Shown: positions 42,850-51,972 of the stretch, piece by piece
Layout: the number at the start of each line of letters is the position of its first letter
Position numbering within the stretch: position 1 is the stretch's first letter
Assembly: GCF_021864465.1 (NCBI RefSeq)
Contig: NZ_JAKKUV010000001.1
Location: forward strand, 233,385-297,384
Source: Hyphobacterium sp. SN044
GTDB lineage: Bacteria; Pseudomonadota; Alphaproteobacteria; Caulobacterales; Maricaulaceae
Direction: 5' to 3'
Length of the DNA: 64,000 bases
Notes under the pieces: generated by a model
Told to the model about the DNA's origin: nothing
What the model saw: the letters and a program-made list of their open reading frames with translations, nothing else
The model's database searches: none
Translations under genes and position numbers: made by a program

Positions 42850-43535
42850 GCGGCAAGTCCGACAGCTGGGGCAAGGGCAATCTCGGTCTCGATCGGGCCG
42901 CCTTCATCCGTCACCATCCGAGCGAACTGATGATGCGGGCGCTGTTCGCGGGCCGCTATTCCGGCGTGAAGCTCGACATCGGCCCGGACACGCGCGTGCT
43001 CGACATAGGCGCGATGTATCTCAACAACCTCGTTCCCTTCCATGATCGCGGGGCGCAATGCTTCGGCGTCGAGGTCAACGACGCCATGGCGGCAATCTCG
43101 CGCGAGGCGGCCGGGATCCAGAACCTCACCGTCGATGTGCGGACCGGCACCAACCGGTCCATCCCGCACGAGGACGGCTTTTTCGACATCGTCCTGGGAC
43201 TGAACGTCATCCACTATGAGGACGACACCGGGGGGCTTCAGGCGGCCTTCGCCGAATATGCCCGCGTGGTGAAGCCGGGCGGACTGGCCTTCATCGTGTC
43301 GGCCGGGCCGGGGCATTATCTTCGCGAGCCATCGGAACGCCTCGGACCCAATCGCTACCTGATCAGGGACGGCGATTTCCGCACCGGACAGGTCATGGCG
43401 TATTTCGACAGTCTCGACGATCTCTCGGTGCTGGCGCTCGGCGCATTCGACAGCGTCATTCCCGGCCGCTCGGTCGAGGAACATGCCGAGGCGCAGATCG
43501 AATTCTATTACGCGATCGCCTTCAAGGCGGAGTAG
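42846..43535 (+). CDS. class I SAM methyltransferase
   Basis: 229 aa. Motif I region VLDIGAMYLNN is less canonical, followed by GVEVNDAMAAISREAAG and FDIVLGLNVIHYEDD, then KPGGLAFIVSAGPGHY. Methyltransf_11/25-like. Coupled to the 2OG oxygenase gene; convergent with the glycan operon. Confidence 0.82.
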   Translation: MSGKSDSWGKGNLGLDRAAFIRHHPSELMMRALFAGRYSGVKLDIGPDTRVLDIGAMYLNNLVPFHDRGAQCFGVEVNDAMAAISREAAGIQNLTVDVRTGTNRSIPHEDGFFDIVLGLNVIHYEDDTGGLQAAFAEYARVVKPGGLAFIVSAGPGHYLREPSERLGPNRYLIRDGDFRTGQVMAYFDSLDDLSVLALGAFDSVIPGRSVEEHAEAQIEFYYAIAFKAE

Positions 43536-43538
43536 CGC

Positions 43539-44162
43539 CTACTTCCGGAAGAGCCACCAATGGCCGTTGTCGGCGGCGCCCCCGCGCATCCACTGGAAGC
43601 CGTAATCGACGATGGTCAGGTCCGGATGCCGGTCGAGCATGAAGCCGCCGAAATCGCGCTTGAACAACAGGCCCTGCTGGCCGCGATAGCTCTTCTCTTC
43701 CGGCTCGTGCGCGAAATACTCGCTCATCAATATGTATTTCGACGAGACCCGGTAGAGCTCGTCCATGGCCGCCGGCAGCTCGCTCGGCGGCACGTGGATC
43801 AGCACGCCGGTCGTGAACGTCATCTCGAACTGGCCGTTCTTGAAGGGCAGGGACTTCGCCTCGCCTTCATGGATGTGCGACTTCGGCAGCACGCCTTCCT
43901 CCGCCAGAACGCGCCGGGCCGCGTCATTCGGTTCCAGACCGTGCAGGTCGGCATCGACCAGATTGTTCAGCGCCCTGAGATTGATCCCGATCGAACAGCC
44001 GACTTCCAGGATGGAGCGCGGCAGGTCCGGCAGGATGTTCTGCAGATAGCAGCCCCAGCTGCGCGTGCGCTGGCGCACGGCGGCGGCGTCTGCGGTGTTG
44101 CGGCCGATATAGTCGGAGCCGAAATCTCCGCGCCAGAAGTCCACGGGACGGTGCTCAGCCAA
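43539..44162 (-). CDS. pseudaminic-acid-biosynthesis-associated-type methylase
   Basis: 207 aa, TTG start inside the aldolase 3' end. The opening DFWRGDFGSDYIGRN and SILEVGCSIGINLRALN, GLEPNDAAR, TFTTGVLIHVPP match the methylase family found with pseudaminic acid genes (TIGR03587-type). It should methylate a nonulosonate or its precursor. Last gene of the five-gene overlapping operon. Confidence 0.83.
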   Translation of the reverse strand: MAEHRPVDFWRGDFGSDYIGRNTADAAAVRQRTRSWGCYLQNILPDLPRSILEVGCSIGINLRALNNLVDADLHGLEPNDAARRVLAEEGVLPKSHIHEGEAKSLPFKNGQFEMTFTTGVLIHVPPSELPAAMDELYRVSSKYILMSEYFAHEPEEKSYRGQQGLLFKRDFGGFMLDRHPDLTIVDYGFQWMRGGAADNGHWWLFRK

Positions 44163-45174
44163 CGGCGCGCTCCTCTTCAGTGTCTGCGTGTCCGGCCAGG
44201 TCGCGCGCGACAGCGGCCAGCTGGTCTTCGGTCAGGTCCAGCCCGCCCAGCGCCGCACCGGCGGCAAGGGTGAGGGCGGCCGGGTCGAGTGAATACTCTG
44301 CGGCGAGCGCGTCGATCCGGTCCTGCATCCCCGAATGGACATAGGCCATGCCCTGAACGAGATCGGCCTCGTTCCATTCGGCGAGATCGGCGTTGCGCAC
44401 ATGCTTGTCGGCAAGCCGCGCCAGCTTCACCGGATCGATCCCGGTGTCGTGACCGGCGCGATTCAGTGCCGCGGTCAGCGCCTCAAGCGAGGCATTGCCG
44501 GACGACCGGCCGAGGCCTTTCAGCGAGGCGTCGAGGATCGTCGCCCCGGCTTCGACCGCCGCGAAGGCGTTGCCGACGGCCAGCTCAAGATTGTTGTGAC
44601 CGTGAAAGCCGCAGGGCTTTCCGGTCGTCTCGATCACGGCGCGGACATAGGCCCGCACACTGTCCGGCGTCATTCCGCCGGCGCTGTCGACGATCAGGAA
44701 TCCGTCCGCCCCCCATTCCGCAATGCGCGGGGCGGCAATGCGAAGATCCTCGACCGGCAGCGTGTAGGACTTCATCAGGAAGCCGAGCGTGTTGAGCCCG
44801 TTGGCGCGTGCCCGGCGGACCAGGGCCTCGCCCTGTTCATAGCGCGCCGCATCCATGCCGATGCGGATGAAGTCCATTCCAGCCTCGGCGGCGGCATCAA
44901 TGTCGTCTTCGGTGGCGAATTTCGGCATGGCGAAGACGCCGACCTTCGCATTGCGGGCCGCCATCCGCGCGGCCTGCATATAGGTGAGATCGTCTTCCGC
45001 CGAGGCGATGCCCGGCGCGCGCCACGCCCCGAGGCCCAGGCCGTGACCGGCCTCGACCGCCGGCACGCCGACCGCTTCCAGCCCCTGGACGAGCGCAAAG
45101 GTCTGCGCCCCGGTGAAGCCGAACCCGACCCGGTAGCTGCCGTCGCGAAGCGTGGTGTCGACGAGCGTGATCAT
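44155..45174 (-). CDS. DmpG-like pyruvate aldolase (DRE-TIM metallolyase)
   Basis: 339 aa. N-terminal VDTTLRDGSYR and metal-binding GFHGHNNLELA (His-x-His) are the signature of 4-hydroxy-2-oxovalerate aldolase-type enzymes; the C-terminal helical communication domain is also recognisable. No acetaldehyde dehydrogenase partner is present. In this operon it may condense or cleave pyruvate with an amino-sugar aldehyde rather than degrade aromatics. Confidence 0.86.
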   Translation of the reverse strand: MITLVDTTLRDGSYRVGFGFTGAQTFALVQGLEAVGVPAVEAGHGLGLGAWRAPGIASAEDDLTYMQAARMAARNAKVGVFAMPKFATEDDIDAAAEAGMDFIRIGMDAARYEQGEALVRRARANGLNTLGFLMKSYTLPVEDLRIAAPRIAEWGADGFLIVDSAGGMTPDSVRAYVRAVIETTGKPCGFHGHNNLELAVGNAFAAVEAGATILDASLKGLGRSSGNASLEALTAALNRAGHDTGIDPVKLARLADKHVRNADLAEWNEADLVQGMAYVHSGMQDRIDALAAEYSLDPAALTLAAGAALGGLDLTEDQLAAVARDLAGHADTEEERAVG

Positions 45175-45177
45175 CGC

Positions 45178-46278
45178 CTAGCCGTATTGCCTTCCGCCAT
45201 TCGCCGCTGCGCCGGTTAAGACATTGCTGACGATGGCTGCAGTGCGTTCGATCCGCGCCTTATCGGCGCGGTCGTCGACCCAGAGATTGAGGATGCCGCG
45301 CTCGATCGCCTCGCCGCCGGGGTACTGACCCCGGTCGCCGAAGAAGCGGGTGCAGGAGGGGTACCAGCAGCTCGCGTCGATCCCGGCCTCGCGCAGCACC
45401 GCCGCAGCAGCATCGCGGTGTTGTTCCGGCAGCATCAGGCCGTAGCGCCACGGCACACCGGCGCCGGTCCGTTTCAGGGGCGTTCCGATCCCGGCAAAGG
45501 CCCGGTCATACACTGCCGCGCGTTCGCGCCGCCCGGCGGCTTCCGCGTCGAGCCGTTCGAGTGCCGACAGGATCAGCCCGGTCTGTCCTTCGGCCAGGCG
45601 GTAGAGGTAGAGACCCGGTTCGGCGCGGCAGACGGCCCCGACCCATTCCTTCGCCTCCGGCGAGCGATCCCAGACCGATTGCGCGGCATAATATGTCGAG
45701 CGGTAGGTTTCTGCCCACGCCGAGACGTTCGGCGATTTTTCCGGCAGGGCGTCGGCCTTGCGCTGCATCGCGGCAGCGAGAACCGGATCGTGCGTCAGCG
45801 CCGCGCCGCCTCCACCCGCCTCGACGATCTTGGTGTGCCCGAAACTCAGGATCGTGACATCGCCATAGGTGCCGATGCCGTCCGCCCCGAGCGCCTGCGC
45901 AGAATCCTCGATCAGGAACGCGCCCGCTTGGTCGCAAGCCGCTGCAATGGCCGGCATGTCCGCCGGTTCGCCATAGAGATGCGCGGCGAGGACGCAGAGA
46001 ATGTCGTCTCGCTCCGCCAGCAGTTTCGAAAGGGCTTTCGGGCAGAGATTGCCCGTCGCCGGATCCGTGTCGCAGAAAACCGGCGTCAGCCCGGCATGGA
46101 TGACGACGGCCGGCGGGCTGGTGCACAGCGTTACCGGGATGACCACGCCGGTGCGTTCCGGCACGCGCTCGGCGAAGGCTTTCAGCGCCAGCCAGATCGC
46201 CGTCGCGCCGCGTCCCGTCAACACGCAGTGCGGCAGGCCGGTCAGACCGGAGAGCCGGGATTCAAGCCGCGTCCGCAT
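45178..46278 (-). CDS. DegT/DnrJ/EryC1/StrS aminotransferase
   Basis: 366 aa PLP enzyme. SGLPHCVLTGRGATAIWLAL, then LIEDSAQALGA and the PLP-lysine in SFGHTKIVEAGGGGA. Family members aminate nucleotide-activated or free keto sugars. An upstream GTG would add 10 residues; the ATG with GGGA in front is chosen. It overlaps the deacetylase 3' end by 17 bases. Confidence 0.87.
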   Translation of the reverse strand: MRTRLESRLSGLTGLPHCVLTGRGATAIWLALKAFAERVPERTGVVIPVTLCTSPPAVVIHAGLTPVFCDTDPATGNLCPKALSKLLAERDDILCVLAAHLYGEPADMPAIAAACDQAGAFLIEDSAQALGADGIGTYGDVTILSFGHTKIVEAGGGGAALTHDPVLAAAMQRKADALPEKSPNVSAWAETYRSTYYAAQSVWDRSPEAKEWVGAVCRAEPGLYLYRLAEGQTGLILSALERLDAEAAGRRERAAVYDRAFAGIGTPLKRTGAGVPWRYGLMLPEQHRDAAAAVLREAGIDASCWYPSCTRFFGDRGQYPGGEAIERGILNLWVDDRADKARIERTAAIVSNVLTGAAANGGRQYG

Positions 46279-47221
46279 CGCGTCCCAGCTCTTCTGCGAT
46301 CCGATCACCCAGCGCGCCCAGCGTCGTGAATGTCAGTTCGCGGCCCTTCATCTCTGCCGTCTCGGCGAGCAGGCGCAGCGTCCGCGTCATGTTGCCGAGG
46401 TCAAAGGAAAGGAGGCCATGCCCGCCCTTCGGCGCAAAATCCGGCATCAGCGCGCTCGGATGCGTCACGGCGACCAGATAGGGGGCCTCAGAGACCAAAC
46501 TGTCCATACCACAGGCTACCGCTTCGGTGCGGAAGGACAGGTCGAGATATCTGAGGAAGGGTTCGGCGTCGTAATCGGCCTTTACCTTCAGCATCGACAT
46601 CGGGATTTCGATCACGTCATGCGCGGGGCTCGCCGGCACGCGGTGGTCGGCCTTCGACGGGCGGTAGGCGGTTCGCGGCGTGTCGAGCCAGTCGATCGTC
46701 CGTTCGCCATCGACGCGCTTGCGGCCTGACATGGCGGTGGAGTCATAGGGAATGCCGCAGGCATCGAACGCCGCCATCAGCCCGGTCGAGCCATAGGCTT
46801 CGCCGATCCGGCCGCAGCGCGGTTCAAAACCGAGCGTCCGCATGTCGGCGATGGCTGCCTGCATTGCGGCCAGCAGTGCCGTGTCGTCGGTTTCCTGTTC
46901 CCAGCCGTCATCCTTGCGGCGATAGAGGTGAGGGTGCCAGGCGATCTCGTCGCCGCGGGCGCGCAATTCCTCGAACAGGGCGCGATGCTGCTCCAGCAGA
47001 TGTCCCGGCCGCCCGTAGATGTCGGCGATCTGGTTGTCGACGCGCACGAACCACGTCACCGGAATTCCGGGCGCGAAGGCGTCGAGCGCCTCGCGGATCG
47101 CCGGAACGCCTTCGGAGATGCCGCGCCAGCCGAGGCGCGTGCGGGCATTCGAGGAGGAGATCGACTCGTCGAAAATGTCCGGGTCGAGGTCGAAACTCAG
47201 TGCCGCGGGAAGCTCACCCAT
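46262..47221 (-). CDS. polysaccharide-deacetylase (NodB-like) family protein
   Basis: 319 aa. LSFDLDPDIFD (catalytic/metal Asp), VTWFVRVDNQ and EIAWHPHLYRR (metal His) fit the NodB/PDA fold; EVAWHPH and ITHPSALMPDF complete it. Probably cytosolic, removing an N-acyl group from a sugar. Overlaps both neighbours (8 and 17 bases). Confidence 0.8.
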   Translation of the reverse strand: MGELPAALSFDLDPDIFDESISSSNARTRLGWRGISEGVPAIREALDAFAPGIPVTWFVRVDNQIADIYGRPGHLLEQHRALFEELRARGDEIAWHPHLYRRKDDGWEQETDDTALLAAMQAAIADMRTLGFEPRCGRIGEAYGSTGLMAAFDACGIPYDSTAMSGRKRVDGERTIDWLDTPRTAYRPSKADHRVPASPAHDVIEIPMSMLKVKADYDAEPFLRYLDLSFRTEAVACGMDSLVSEAPYLVAVTHPSALMPDFAPKGGHGLLSFDLGNMTRTLRLLAETAEMKGRELTFTTLGALGDRIAEELGRDADAA

Positions 47222-48425
47222 GGGCCTGCGCCACGGATCGCTCCGGCCGCGTCACGAAGTCGAGCGTTTCGTAGAAGCTGTCGAGCGTCGCCTGCGCCGC
47301 GTCGGCGGTCTCGCCGCGTACGGCGATCGCGGCGACTCTGTCCGCGCCGGAGCGCAGCGGCTCGACAGTGTGGCCGATCCCTTTGAGCTTCATCGCGAAC
47401 AGCGTGTCGGCGTGGCGGGCGATCCGCTCCCAGCCATGCACGGCTTCCAGACGGCCCGGCACCACCTTCGGAAAGTCGAGCACCGCCCCCCGTAGTGGCG
47501 TGTCCGGATCCTCGAAGGTTTCGCCCAGCGCGAGCGCCAGTTGCAGGCCGAGCGTATCGACGCCCGTCACCCACGGTACGATCTCGGCGAAGACGTGGAA
47601 GCCCGCGCCGCGCGCCGCGACCTCGACGAGGTGCGGCCCGCCCTCGGTCATCATCAATTCCATGTGGACTGGCGCATTGTCGATGCCGAGCGCAGCGACG
47701 GCGCGTGCCGCGACATCGGCAATCGCCGCCTGTTCGCCAGTCTCGCGCGAAGACGGAAAGTGGATGCGCGTGTCGAGCAGGAAGGGTGGGCCGGTGCGGA
47801 TCTTGTCGCTGATGCACATCAGACGGAACGCGCCGTTCTGGACATAGCCTTCGACCGCGACCTCGCGGCCCGGCATGAAACGCTCGACGACGACCGGCGC
47901 ACCGCGGGTCAGCGCCTTGGCGGCGAGGAAGGCGGACGCGACCTGCTCGCGCTTGCCGACATAGGACACGCCGCGCGAGCCTGCGCCGTTCGACGGCTTC
48001 ACCACGCAAGGGCGGCCGATCCGGTCGAAGGCGGCGATCGCCTGGTCCGGCGTGTCGCAGCCATGAAATTCGGGGGAGGGCAGTCCGGCCTCGGCGAAGC
48101 GCGTGCGCATGACCAGCTTGTTGGTGACCGCTGTTGCCGATGCCACGGGCAAGCCCGGCAGGCCCAGCGTTTCCGCAATCAGCGCCGTCGCCGGAACACC
48201 GGCTTCGGTCGCGAACACCGTCACCGCGTCGATGCTATGACGCTTCGCGGCTTCAAGACAGGCCTGGCGGTCAAAGATGTCGACCGGTTCGAACACATCG
48301 CACAGCGGTGCCCCGGCGGCACTGGTGTCGCGGTCGCAGCCGATCACGAAATGGCCGTCCGCCTTCGCGCGCCGAATGGCGGGAAGTTGAAACGCTCCGG
48401 CGCCTATGAATAGGATTCGCGCCAA
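47214..48425 (-). CDS. ATP-grasp ligase
   Basis: 403 aa. RILFIGAGAFQLPAIRRAKADGHFVIG (Rossmann-like N-domain) and ATP-grasp signatures VVKPSNGAGSRGVSYVGKREQ, VVVERFMPGREVAVEGY and GPHLVEVAARGAG. Ligates a carboxylate to an amine or thiol using ATP. TTG start is inferred, the first plausible codon before the fold begins. First gene of the operon and divergent from spsF1. Confidence 0.82.
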   Translation of the reverse strand: MARILFIGAGAFQLPAIRRAKADGHFVIGCDRDTSAAGAPLCDVFEPVDIFDRQACLEAAKRHSIDAVTVFATEAGVPATALIAETLGLPGLPVASATAVTNKLVMRTRFAEAGLPSPEFHGCDTPDQAIAAFDRIGRPCVVKPSNGAGSRGVSYVGKREQVASAFLAAKALTRGAPVVVERFMPGREVAVEGYVQNGAFRLMCISDKIRTGPPFLLDTRIHFPSSRETGEQAAIADVAARAVAALGIDNAPVHMELMMTEGGPHLVEVAARGAGFHVFAEIVPWVTGVDTLGLQLALALGETFEDPDTPLRGAVLDFPKVVPGRLEAVHGWERIARHADTLFAMKLKGIGHTVEPLRSGADRVAAIAVRGETADAAQATLDSFYETLDFVTRPERSVAQAHG

Positions 48426-48517
48426 GCGCGGCCCCCCAAAGTGAGTCGGTCCAGTGGGCCAGTTGGGGGTGATCCGGGTTAACGATTTCTCACGGAGTCT
48501 GCTCCGGGAAGGCGATT

Positions 48518-49285
48518 ATGACCGTCACGGCGATTATTCAGGCGCGCATGACCTCCTCGCGGCTGCCGGGCAAGGTGTTGATGCCGGTCCTCGGAGAACC
48601 GCTCCTGCTCCATCAGCTTCGCCGTCTGCAAAGGGCGAACACCATCGACAGGATGGTTCTGGCGATCACGGAGAATCCGGCCGATGACAAGCTGGAGGCG
48701 TTCGCGACGCGGCAGGGCCTGCCTGTGTTCCGGGGATCGGAACAGGATGTGCTCGCGCGCTTCGCCGGCGCGGCGGAAGCCTGCGCCCCGGAGGCGGACG
48801 TCATCGTTCGCGTGACCAGCGATTGCCCGCTGATGGACCCCGGCATTGTCGACAGCCAGGTCGGCTGGTTTCTCGATCATCGCGACGAGTACGACTACGC
48901 TACAGTCGGCCCGGAGCTGCGCCTGCCGTGCGGGACCTCGGTCGAGGTGTTCACGCGTGAGGCGCTGATGACGGCGCATGCAAGGGCGGTCACCAGGCAT
49001 GACCGCGAGCATGTCACGCCGTGGATCAAGAACCCGGAGAACGGGCTCAGGAACGGCATCACGCCGATCGACATAGACGCGCCGGACGTGCGGCTATCGG
49101 TCGACGAGGAGGCCGATTTCGAGGCGGTTTCCGCGATCATCGAGGCGCTCTATCCGGCCCGGCCGGACTTTTCGCTCATGGATGTGCTAGCATTCCTTGA
49201 AGCTCATCCCGAGATCGCCGCGATCAACCGCGACGTGGCGCAGACCACCGGCCCCTACGCGGTAAAGCCGGTTCGGGTGAAATAA
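48518..49285 (+). CDS. SpsF-like cytidylyltransferase 1
   Basis: 255 aa. AIIQARMTSSRLPGKVLMP is the CTP-binding N-terminus of CMP-KDO/NeuA-like SpsF proteins; VRVTSDCPLMDP carries the metal-binding acid. Probably activates a nonulosonate or polyol phosphate as its CMP form. Divergent from the glycan operon by 92 bases. Confidence 0.87.
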   Translation: MTVTAIIQARMTSSRLPGKVLMPVLGEPLLLHQLRRLQRANTIDRMVLAITENPADDKLEAFATRQGLPVFRGSEQDVLARFAGAAEACAPEADVIVRVTSDCPLMDPGIVDSQVGWFLDHRDEYDYATVGPELRLPCGTSVEVFTREALMTAHARAVTRHDREHVTPWIKNPENGLRNGITPIDIDAPDVRLSVDEEADFEAVSAIIEALYPARPDFSLMDVLAFLEAHPEIAAINRDVAQTTGPYAVKPVRVK

Positions 49286-49378
49286 CCCTACGGCGGGTGC
49301 GAGATCACGCGCCACATGGCGCCGGTCGCCGGTTCATGAATTTAGGGGACGCTAAAGCAGACGCGCGAAAGGCTCGCC

Positions 49379-50758
49379 ATGGAATTCGACGCCCTGTTGC
49401 TGTCGCGGCTCCAGTTCGCCTTCACCATCGCCTTCCACATCATCTTCCCGTCCTTCACCATCGGGCTGGCGAGCTTCCTTGCCGTGCTGGAAGGCCTGCA
49501 CCTGTTCACGAAACGGGAAAGCTTCCGCACCCTCTACCGCTTCTGGGTGAAGGTCTTCGCACTCGCCTTCGGCATGGGTGTCGTTTCGGGCGTGGTGATG
49601 AGCTACCAGTTCGGCACCAACTGGTCGGTCTTCGCGGATCAGACCGGCAGCGTGCTCGGACCGCTCCTCGGCTACGAAGTCCTCACCGCCTTTTTCCTCG
49701 AAGCCTCCTTCCTTGGCATCATGCTGTTCGGCTGGAAGCTGGTCGGTCCGCGCCTGCACTTCGCCTCCACGGTGATCGTCGCGGTCGGCACGCTGGTTTC
49801 GGCGTTCTGGATCCTGTCGGCGAATTCCTGGATGCAGACCCCGCAGGGCTTCACCATGGAAGACGGACGCTTCGTCGCGACCAGCTGGATGGAGGTGATC
49901 TTCAACCCGTCCTTCCCGTCGCGCTTCGCGCACATGGTCACGGCAGCCTATCTCACCACGGCACTGGTCGTCCTCGCCACGGCGGGCTGGCAATGGATCC
50001 GCAAACGCCCGGGCGAGGAAGTCACCATCATGGCGCGCATGGCGATCCTGACGATTGCCATTCTCGCGCCGGCCCAGCTCCTGATCGGCCATGAGAGCGG
50101 CAAGGTCGCGCACGAATACCAGCCGGCCAAGGTTGCCGCGATGGAGGGCTGGTGGGAAACGCGGCCGGGTCAGCCGACGCTGCTTTTCGCCTGGCCCGAC
50201 CAGGAGAATGAAACCAACCATTTGGAGATCGGCATCCCCGGCTTCGGCAGCTGGGTCGTGGCAGGAGATGCATCGGCGGAGCTCGAAGGGCTCGATGCCT
50301 TCGCGGCGGAGGACCGCCCCCCCGTCTTCATCACCTTCTGGGCCTTCCGGGTGATGGTGGGCCTCGGCATGTTGATGATTGCGCTTGGCTTCTGGGGCGC
50401 CTGGACCTGGTGGCGCGGCACGACGCACAAGGCGACGCTTCTGCACTGGGCCGCGCTGGCGATGGGGCCGTCCGGCTTCATCGCAATCCTCGCAGGCTGG
50501 GTCACCGCGGAGGTCGGGCGCCAGCCCTTTGTCGTCTACGGCGTCCTGCGCACGGCTGACGCCGTCTCGCCAGTCGAGGCGGGGCAGGTGGCGACCTCGC
50601 TGCTGGTCTTCATGGTGACCTATGCGATCGTGTTCAGCGCCGGCGCGCTCTTCATCCTGCGCATTCTCGGCAACGGCCCGATTGCCGAGGGCCGCGAAGA
50701 CCCCGAACCCGACGGCGCCCCCGGCGATGCGCTTTCGGTTGGCGTGAAGGAGGACTGA
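49379..50758 (+). CDS. cioA: cytochrome bd-type quinol oxidase subunit I (CIO-like)
   Basis: 459 aa. LSRLQFAFTIAFHIIFPSFTIG (heme b ligand His), SRFAHMVTAAYLTT, the quinol-binding GHESGKVAHEYQPAKVAAMEGW, and later heme ligand region ADAVSPVEAG. The short Q-loop marks the cyanide-insensitive branch. Co-transcribed with cioB and the DUF2474 gene. Reduces oxygen at low O2 or under respiratory stress. Confidence 0.95.
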   Translation: MEFDALLLSRLQFAFTIAFHIIFPSFTIGLASFLAVLEGLHLFTKRESFRTLYRFWVKVFALAFGMGVVSGVVMSYQFGTNWSVFADQTGSVLGPLLGYEVLTAFFLEASFLGIMLFGWKLVGPRLHFASTVIVAVGTLVSAFWILSANSWMQTPQGFTMEDGRFVATSWMEVIFNPSFPSRFAHMVTAAYLTTALVVLATAGWQWIRKRPGEEVTIMARMAILTIAILAPAQLLIGHESGKVAHEYQPAKVAAMEGWWETRPGQPTLLFAWPDQENETNHLEIGIPGFGSWVVAGDASAELEGLDAFAAEDRPPVFITFWAFRVMVGLGMLMIALGFWGAWTWWRGTTHKATLLHWAALAMGPSGFIAILAGWVTAEVGRQPFVVYGVLRTADAVSPVEAGQVATSLLVFMVTYAIVFSAGALFILRILGNGPIAEGREDPEPDGAPGDALSVGVKED

Positions 50759-50760
50759 GC

Positions 50761-51777
50761 ATGGATCTCCCTCTCATCTGGGCGGTGATCATCGCCACGG
50801 CGGTTGCGCTCTACGTCCTGCTGGACGGCTTCGATCTCGGGGTCGGCATTCTCTTCCCGCTCGCCAGCCCGAAGGAGCGCGACACCATGGTCGCCTCCAT
50901 CGCGCCGGTCTGGGATGGCAACGAGACCTGGCTTGTCCTGGGTGGCGGCGGGCTCTTCGCGGCCTTCCCGCTCGCCTACGCCATCATCATGCCGGCGCTT
51001 TATCTGCCGGTCGGCATCATGCTGACCGCGCTGATCTTCCGCGGCGTGGCGTTCGAATTCCGCGCTCATGGCCGAAAGTCCGGCAAGAAATGGTGGACAT
51101 TCGCCTTCGCGGCAGGATCCACGGTCGCCGCCGTGGCGCAGGGCTTCGTTCTCGGCGGCTTCCTGCAGGGCATCACCATCGAAGGACGCAGCTTCGCGGG
51201 CGGTCCGTTCGACTGGTTGACGCCCTACACGCTGCTGGTCGCCGCTGGTCTCGTTGCCGGCTATGCCCTGCTCGGCGCGGCCTGGCTGGTCTTCAAGGCT
51301 GACGGCGAACTCCAGCGCCGCGCCCGAACCTGGGTCCGGTCCCTGATCGTCGCCGTTGCGATCGCACTCGGGGCGGTCAGCCTCGCCACCCTGTCCCTCG
51401 GGGGCGAGATCATCGCGCGCTGGGGCATCTCGCTCGACGGCGGCGTGAATCTCGGTCAGTTCGCGAAGTTTGCAGTCATCCCCGTCCTCGGCGTGATTGC
51501 GTCGTTCGCCGTCTGGCGCTTCGCGATGAAGGGGCCGGACTACATGGCCTACCTGGCGACGGTCGGTGTGTTCCTGTCCGGCTTCGCCGGGCTTGCCGTC
51601 TCGATCTTCCCGCATGTCGTACCGTTCAGCGTGACGGTCCATGAGGCCGCGGCGCGGGACAATGCGCTCGCCCTGATGCTCGTGGGGACGGCGGTGATGT
51701 TGCCGATCATCCTCGGCTACACCGCTTATGTTTACTGGATCTTCCGCGGAAAGGCCGAGGCCGGTGCCTACCACTGA
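50761..51777 (+). CDS. cioB: cytochrome bd-type quinol oxidase subunit II
   Basis: 338 aa. LPLIWAVIIATAVALYVLLDGFDLGVGILFP and WDGNETWLVLGGGGLFAAFP are canonical CydB/CioB. Starts 2 bases after cioA and overlaps the DUF2474 start by 14. Confidence 0.95.
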   Translation: MDLPLIWAVIIATAVALYVLLDGFDLGVGILFPLASPKERDTMVASIAPVWDGNETWLVLGGGGLFAAFPLAYAIIMPALYLPVGIMLTALIFRGVAFEFRAHGRKSGKKWWTFAFAAGSTVAAVAQGFVLGGFLQGITIEGRSFAGGPFDWLTPYTLLVAAGLVAGYALLGAAWLVFKADGELQRRARTWVRSLIVAVAIALGAVSLATLSLGGEIIARWGISLDGGVNLGQFAKFAVIPVLGVIASFAVWRFAMKGPDYMAYLATVGVFLSGFAGLAVSIFPHVVPFSVTVHEAAARDNALALMLVGTAVMLPIILGYTAYVYWIFRGKAEAGAYH

Positions 51778-51895
51778 CCGCCGAACCACGCTTGGAAAAC
51801 GGCTGTTCTGGTTCGCCGTCCTTTGGGTCGGCAGTCTGATGGCCGTCGGTGCGGCCGCCTATGCGCTGCGTGGCCTCCTCCTGCTCGCACAATAA
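51764..51895 (+). CDS. DUF2474-type bd-oxidase accessory peptide
   Basis: 43 aa, GTG start overlapping the cioB end. VPTTDRRTTLGKRLFWFAVLW then a single helix (VGSLMAVGAAAYALRGLLLL) is the typical DUF2474 layout after CioAB, analogous to CydX. Short enough to be missed by length filters. Confidence 0.85.
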   Translation: MPTTDRRTTLGKRLFWFAVLWVGSLMAVGAAAYALRGLLLLAQ

Positions 51896-51972
51896 ACCGC
51901 TCCGCAAGCGGACCTTTACCCCTCGTTAGCGCTACGCGGGCGACACTTCGCTTGGCAACGGCGGAGGGGGAG

